Source: Penium margaritaceum (taxonomy: Eukaryota; Streptophyta; Zygnematophyceae; Desmidiales; Peniaceae). From it: 64,000 nucleotides of DNA. The notes below the pieces were generated by a model, which made no database searches, was not told the origin of the DNA, and saw nothing but the letters and a program-made list of their open reading frames with translations. Positions within the stretch are counted from its first letter, which is position 1; every line of letters begins with the position of its first letter. Below, one piece after another: positions 59,358 through 64,000 of this stretch. Location: contig SZWC01000845.1 of the NCBI GenBank assembly GCA_023375785.1, positions 195,055 to 259,054 on the forward strand, read 5' to 3'. Position numbers and translations under genes: made by a program.

Positions 59358-59906
59358 TCAGCCTGCCCCTATTCTTCTTCCTCTTCCTCCTCTTCCTCCT
59401 CCTCCGGATACTATCGTCCGCGCTGCTCCTCCTACCGAGCCCGGACCGACTCCTTCATCCCCTCCCGTCTGCTTCTCCACTCCCTCTTCCCGGGCCTCGC
59501 TGATGCACTTCTGACAGGTACGGTTCAGCCCGATGCAGCTCTTCGCAAGCCCCTGGTGTGCCGGTTGGCCGCAGACGCGGCAGACGACCTTCATGAGGAT
59601 GTCTTCGGGCAGGTTCTCTCCGCACCACACACAGGGCCCCGTATATGTGGCCAGTTCGCGGGGACTCATGGGTGCACCTTTTCGGGGACCTGCGGTGGGC
59701 GCCTTCGGGGTCGTCTCCCCACTGTCTGTCAGTTGTCCCAGCTGTACTGGCCGCTTCTGCTGGTCCTGCTGCTGAATCTTCCGCTCTCCCACCTGTCGCT
59801 GCTGTCCCGTGCGGATCTCCCCAGTGGAGACTTCTTGAACGTCAGAGCCCTCTGTTTCCTCTTCTTCCCGTGGTGCTTGACTCCATGCCTCTTCTTGCTC
59901 TGACAC
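59358..59906 (-). mobile_element. Zinc-module region, first part (182 codons), adjacent to integrase tail
   Basis: N-terminal half is acidic and Gln-rich, followed by one C4HC3-like module: C92/C95, C109/C112, H117, C124, C131/C134. Spacing matches the modules of the neighbouring downstream string, so the two stretches belong to the same domain family. The C-terminal tail is Gly/Arg-rich. It overlaps the low-complexity tail of the integrase reading frame. Function unknown; zinc binding is inferred from the Cys/His pattern. Confidence 0.6.
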
Positions 59907-59989
59907 CTGGGCCTCACACTGGGACAGTACCTCCTCCGCTCGCCAACCTCTCGACCCCTTGCGCTCCTCGAGCAGCGGGAGCGCCCCGC

Positions 59990-61096
59990 CTGTGCCTCGG
60001 ATGTGCGTCTACCAGGCCGGAGGGAGGAGGAAAAACTCGGTGGCGGGGTAGCTGCGCTTACTGAACCCTTCTGGTCCTTCCAGCCAGACATGCCCCGCGT
60101 CCACGGTGGCCACTTGGTACACCTGCCGCGCCTCTTCTGCTTCACGCGCTGCTCCGGGAAACGGGCGGAGGTAAACTGGGGTCGATATCGCCCGGAGTGC
60201 ACGTGCTGCACGCCCCATTCCGCAAGTTCAGCGCGGAACGCCCCCGCAAACTCGGTGCCGTTGTCGTTATGCACCACTCGGCACCCTCCAAACCGGTAGA
60301 AAATCTCTTCCCGGATGCAATGAGCTGCTTGGTCAGAGGACTTGTCAGGGATGGCGAGGACCCAGACGTACTTGGTGAAGTGGTCCACCGCCGCTATCCA
60401 ATATCGCTGACCCTGGGCGCGGCGGGGGCGAGGCCTGTGGAAGTTGATGATGATGCGGTCCAGGGGCTCCCCGATGGGAGAGGGCAAAGATAGTGGCATG
60501 TCTCGCGGCGTCACCTTTCGATTCCGTTCACAGGGGGCGCAATGTTGCACTACCTCCCAGACCAACGCCGCGAGTTCTGGCACGTGCAATAGCTGGGACA
60601 GGCGGGCTTTGAGTGCTTGCACGCCGGTGTGGTGATGGCGATGGTACGCTTCAACCAACGCCTTCTGTAACGTGGGAAGAGGCACCCAAAGCACCTTCGG
60701 CGAGGTCCGCCATAGCCGTCCGCCCTCCCAGGCGTACTGCTCACAGAGGCGAGCGAGGTCGTCCTTCTTCCTTCGGTCAAATACCACCCCCAACTTGGTT
60801 CCCAGTGCCTCATACACCTTCCGCGCTTCCTCCTTCTGCTGTTGCTTGGTGGTGGCACGGAGTAGGATGTGTGCCGTCTGCCAAATGCGCCAATCCTGCG
60901 TCTCCATTGGTCCTTGTCGCCCCGGCTTTTCCCCCGACTTCTTTTTTGCCTCTTTCTCCTTTGCTATCAACCCTCGTGCCCGTCTGTCATCCTGTTCCGC
61001 CTTCATCACCTGAAACCGCCTGAGGTTCTCCTCATCGTAGACGGGAGGTTCCCGGTACCAGCTGTCAGGTGCAGGGAATAGGCGGAGGGCGCCCAC
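59990..61096 (-). mobile_element. Retroelement-type integrase region
   Basis: A charged N-terminal extension (about residues 20-125 of the frame starting at 61096) precedes a zinc-binding HHCC motif: H152 and H156, then C186 and C189 in HCAPCERNRK. The catalytic core follows, with the recognisable stretches LDRIIINF, YWIAAVDHFTKYVWVLAIP and VVHNDNGTEFAGAF (about residue 274 on), and then HVHSGRYRPQ. A C-terminal part with VYLRPFPG and VYQVATVD lies near 60009-60190. In the family this enzyme joins element ends to host DNA. The region is part of a broken element and is not proposed to be active. Confidence 0.85.
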
Positions 61097-61120
61097 TGCA
61101 CGCAGCTCACCTTCGTCCCA

Positions 61121-62293
61121 TCAGTCCCACAGCCCTACCTCCGGGGGTCCTCCGTGCCAGCTGCTCCGCCCGTCGCGGACCTCGGTTATCTCCGCATCCG
61201 GTCGCCATGGTACAGCGGCCTCAGGTAGCCGCAGCAGGCCTGGTCCCTTTGCGATGGGCTGATCCTCATCATCTTCTTGTGGGGACTCGCTGAGCTCCGA
61301 AATCACCACTATCCCCGCCTCCTTCCTGGCTGCTGCAGCCACACCGCTGGTGCCGGGTCCCATTCCGCGGGTAGCCGCGGTGCCGGTGTCCCCAAGGATT
61401 GGCCGAAGTTGGACCGGGACCATGTCAACTGGGATAGGTACGCTGCGGAACACCGTCAAAAGCAGCTCCGTTGCTCGGGCGACGTCCTGCTGTGCTTGCG
61501 CCAATTGTGCAGGGTCGATGCTGGGAAGAGTGCCCTGCGGCTGTTGGCGCGGCTTACTGCGTTTAGTTGGAGGCTCGATGGCAGGGCTGTCTTCCATCAC
61601 CCGCTTGCCAACCTCTTGCTGACGAGACGTCGGCGTGGTCGCGGTGGAGGGTGCTGGTCCTCTGGCGGTCTGCTTCTTGAGTGGAGTGGCCACGCGAGTG
61701 GCCCCCGTGACGTGGGATGGGACGGGCTGCTTGCCGGCGGCCGCCGATGCTGCGACTCTTCCGGCTGCCTCCTGGAGCTTGGCTTGCTTCTTTCGCAAGG
61801 TTGCAGATAGAACCGGGCGCGGCTCATCCCTCTGCTCCCCCTTCCTGGCTGTTGCCACTCCTGTCTTGATGCTAGCGTGCCTCCGCATCTCTCCCGCTCC
61901 TACCCCTGCTACCGGCTCCGCTGTTACTTGCCCCGTTGTAGCTTGTTCAGTTGTTGCGGCCTCCGCTGCCATTTCCTCTGTTGCCCCCCCGGTTTCCCTT
62001 TCCGCTGCTGCTTGTTCCTCCGCTGTTGTCTCCGCCACTTCTGCTTCCGTGGTGGCAGTCACTCCCTCTGCTCCGGCGACTGCTGCCGCCTCCGCTTCCG
62101 TCCGTCTGGCAGCTTCCTCATGCTTTTCTGCCTCTTCCTGTTCCGTTGCCTTCCGTTTCGGAGACTCATGCATGGTCACTATCATTTGCGTTTCTGTCTC
62201 AAGTTCTTCCATTACACGCTCCACAATTGCTTCGGCCTCCTTCCGCCGTTCCTCCTCCGTCTGCTGCCATAGTGTTTGCAGCTTGCTCCGCAT
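61121..62293 (-). mobile_element. Coiled-coil, Ala/Glu-rich region of the element (390 codons)
   Basis: Begins with a strongly charged helical stretch typical of a coiled coil (about residues 5-75, rich in E, K, R, A), continues as an Ala/Thr/Glu-rich low-complexity segment, and contains a basic, nuclear-signal-like cluster PPTKRSKPRQQP near residue 245. The C-terminal end is acidic. I recognise no enzyme. Its place upstream of the integrase on the same strand suggests a structural (gag-like) or linker part of the element, which is inference. Confidence 0.5.
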
Positions 62294-62416
62294 TCCAGAG
62301 AGTTTGGGAGACTCCAGCAGGTAATCCTGAGCCTCTTCCGTTTCTGTCAGTATGCGGTTCTTCTCCTCACGGCAGACGTCAACAGCCTCCCTGGCCCAAT
62401 GCCGCAGGGCCTCCTC

Positions 62417-63700
62417 CTATAGTGGCTGGTTTGCCAATTGCAGGGCCTTGCCCAACTCCTCCGCAACCGCGGTCGCAATCCTCTGGCGGATCCCGCCCTC
62501 CCAGGTCAAGCGCCAACACTTTTCAATGGCCACATACCAGCCATCATTCCGTCTCTCCGCTTCCAAGAGGTGTACAAGATCTTGGGCCGCGTACCGCGTT
62601 CCCCATTTATTGCCGGCCGCCTGTAGCAGATAACCCCACCTCCATGCTTTTGCTTCAACCTTCCTACACGGTGCATCTGCAGTTCCTGCTGGCATCTGGT
62701 AGGCATGATAGATGGTGAGGGCCCGGGCTCGCTCCTGGAGTAGGTGCACATAGCGTTGCGTAGGATCCTTGTGTTGGTCGCGGCGGACCTGGAGCCACCC
62801 TTCACGAGCGACATTTACCGCGTGATCTGGTTGCTCCGTGTCGCGAAATTTTGTCACGCTTGCCATGTCATGGACTCGTTGCAAATTGAGGATGTCGTTG
62901 AGTGCCAAAATGAGGCGCTCTGTGCCCACCGTCTCCAGCAGTTTGTCCTGTCGTCCCTGTTGTCCAAGGAGTAGGGCAGCTTTTTCCGCGCCCATTAATG
63001 CCACTTGCCAGTTCTTCTCGAAGAGGGAGCGTACTACCTCCGCGCAGATTGCCTCAAGGAGTTCTTCATGCAGGTGTGTGATGACGCTGCTGATTACATC
63101 CAGCAGTCGATTGGTTCTGGGTTGGTCACCACTGTCGCCCGAGCTTTCTTCCGCCAGGTTGGTACGTGCGCCCTCCATGATTGTTCCGGCGCTGATCATG
63201 GGTTGCAGTGTTCCACGCGCCGATTCGCCACGCGGGGTTTGTGGAGAAGAGGAGTGTGCAGTTGATGCGGAAGGACCAGGCGGTGGAGGTGATCCCAATG
63301 ATGCAGCCGCTGCCGCTGGAGAGGCGGCAGGGCCGGATGCAGGGAGTGTGGCTGCCTCTGTTGCTGGTACAATTACCGCTACTGGGGATGCGGGAGAGCC
63401 GGATGGTTGGGGAACGCTAGGCGGGGCTGCCAATGATGGCGTGGGGTGTCTCGCAGTTGTAGCCTGTCCTGTGGTCGATCGCCGAAGGAGGCGTCTTGTG
63501 GGACCTCCACTTCCCCTAGTCGAGGGCGCGGACTCCGCGCTTGATGGACGAGCCATTGCGGTTGTGGTATTGCGGAGTACTCCCGAGCTACGTGTGACAC
63601 GGCGGGTAAACTGACTGCCGGCGCCGAGCGTGGCAGAAGCCAAAGTGGGTGAGATCGAGGGCGGACGAAGTGAAGTAAAAAGTGGAATGAACGAACGCAT
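62417..63700 (-). mobile_element. Pro/Ser/Ala-rich plus helical region of the element
   Basis: Minus-strand reading frame with a Pro/Ser/Thr/Ala-rich segment of ~150 residues, then a mostly helical domain of ~230 residues (from about RTNRLLDVISSVITHLHEEL to the end) with several conserved-looking Trp (WLQVRRD, WRWGYLLQ, WYVAIEKCW). Disordered-then-helical organisation is compatible with a capsid/gag-like protein, but no zinc knuckle and no known family is recognised. Confidence 0.45.
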
Positions 63701-63719
63701 GGCGGAGGCCGAAGTGAGG

Positions 63720-64000
63720 CTGAGGATGCCAGTGCCGAGCAATACATCGGCCTGGCGCGGCGCAAGCCAGTCTGCTGCCAGGAGTATGTCATAGGTCCGG
63801 CGTTGCAAACATGAACCATGTGCGGTGCATGAACGTTGGCCACCTACATGGGGAGGTCCGGAATTTGGCCGATGGGTGCATCGATAGCACCAGTGGAGAT
63901 GGAGAAGCGGAGGCAAGTGGGTTTAAGAAGATGATAGAGGTGCAGGACGTCTACCATCCGCAGCGCGATGGTGGTGTGCGTGGCACCGGTGTCCACGATG
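63720..64000 (-). mobile_element. Aspartic-protease region of a retroelement
   Basis: On the minus strand the window edge encodes IVDTGATHTTIA, the active-site DTGA motif of retropepsins (Asp codon near 63991). Further on lies YDILLAADWL (about 63793-63764), the second conserved protease signature of Ty3/gypsy-like polyproteins. The region is broken and runs off the window. It normally precedes reverse transcriptase, which is not seen here. Confidence 0.75.

Larger units (their letters stand above)
57177..64000 (-). mobile_element. Integrase-bearing retroelement-like block (broken fossil), open at the right edge
   Basis: A GC-rich 6.8-kb block abruptly replaces satellite D. Minus-strand parts in transcriptional order are: aspartic-protease region, Pro/Ser/Ala-rich and helical region, coiled-coil region, integrase, zinc-module string, purine tract, possible LTR. 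Integrase type (HHCC plus DDE core followed by a basic tail) is closest in look to Ty3/gypsy. No reverse transcriptase or RNase H is recognised between 57.2 and 64.0 kb. The element is broken, with several breaks. The 5' part lies beyond the window, so age cannot be judged from LTR divergence. Alternatives are a rearranged LTR element, two nested elements, or an integrase-derived DNA transposon of the Ginger type. Confidence 0.75.

Noticed and set aside
58740-59903. 387-codon plus-strand open frame and other plus-strand frames at 57.3-63.6 kb
   Set aside because: They lie antisense to the integrase and zinc-module regions in GC-rich sequence and have low-complexity Ser/Pro/Leu/Cys composition. 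They are shadows of the minus-strand reading.
1-64000. rRNA, tRNA or other structured RNA genes
   Set aside because: No tRNA boxes, rRNA core motifs or spliceosomal RNA signatures were recognised by eye. A covariance-model scan would be needed to be certain for the 15.2-17.0 and 57-64 kb parts.

Overview
This 64-kb window is eukaryotic, repeat-dominated DNA. I find no convincing single-copy host gene, rRNA or tRNA. About 50 kb is short-unit satellite in three sequence classes: A (10-bp unit AGTGGTTGCG), B (11-bp unit CTAGTTGCGCC) and C (11-bp unit GGCACAACTCT). A fourth class, D, is a ~191-bp satellite. The right-hand 6.8 kb is a GC-rich, retroelement-like block on the minus strand. Three runs of N show that this is a scaffold with unresolved gaps. 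Huge minisatellite arrays, a nucleosome-length satellite, a solo LTR and an integrase-bearing element suggest heterochromatin (pericentromeric or subtelomeric) of a large, repeat-rich genome. The taxon cannot be named from the sequence; a plant or alga is only a guess.

Layout, left to right: array A1, plus orientation (1-15224); a non-repetitive island with a gap and a foldback structure (15225-17015); array A2, plus (17016-25243); a short B block, plus (25244-25700); array A3, minus (25701-31968); B, minus (31969-32967); a long B block, plus (32968-45364); a solo LTR with a 5-bp target duplication (45365-46037); B, plus (46038-46812); array C (46813-53727); satellite D (53728-57176); and the integrase-bearing element (57177 to the window end, running off the right edge).

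Within the arrays, higher-order repeats are nearly all whole multiples of the base unit: 20, 70, 90, 100, 120, 200 and 220 bp in A, and 33, 121 and 143 bp in C. A few blocks are perfectly homogeneous (5661-7169, 19711-19945, 24241-24780, 47016-47797), which suggests recent local amplification on an older, diverged background. Most unit-to-unit variation in A and B is CG to TG or CA, the pattern expected from deamination of methylated CpG. Units of A, B and C (C read on the minus strand) share the core GTTGYG, so the three classes may be branches of one ancestral satellite. D is built as a six-monomer higher-order repeat of about 1,147 bp, present nearly three times.

The right-hand element carries, in minus-strand order, an aspartic-protease region, a Pro/Ser/Ala-rich and helical region, a coiled-coil/acidic region, an integrase with an HHCC zinc site and a DDE-type core, and then a string of at least six C4HC3-like zinc modules (PHD/FYVE-like). 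A possible polypurine tract and LTR end follow. No reverse transcriptase is recognisable in the visible part. The element is broken and is treated here as a fossil. The zinc-module string downstream of the integrase and the hexameric D satellite are the most noteworthy features.
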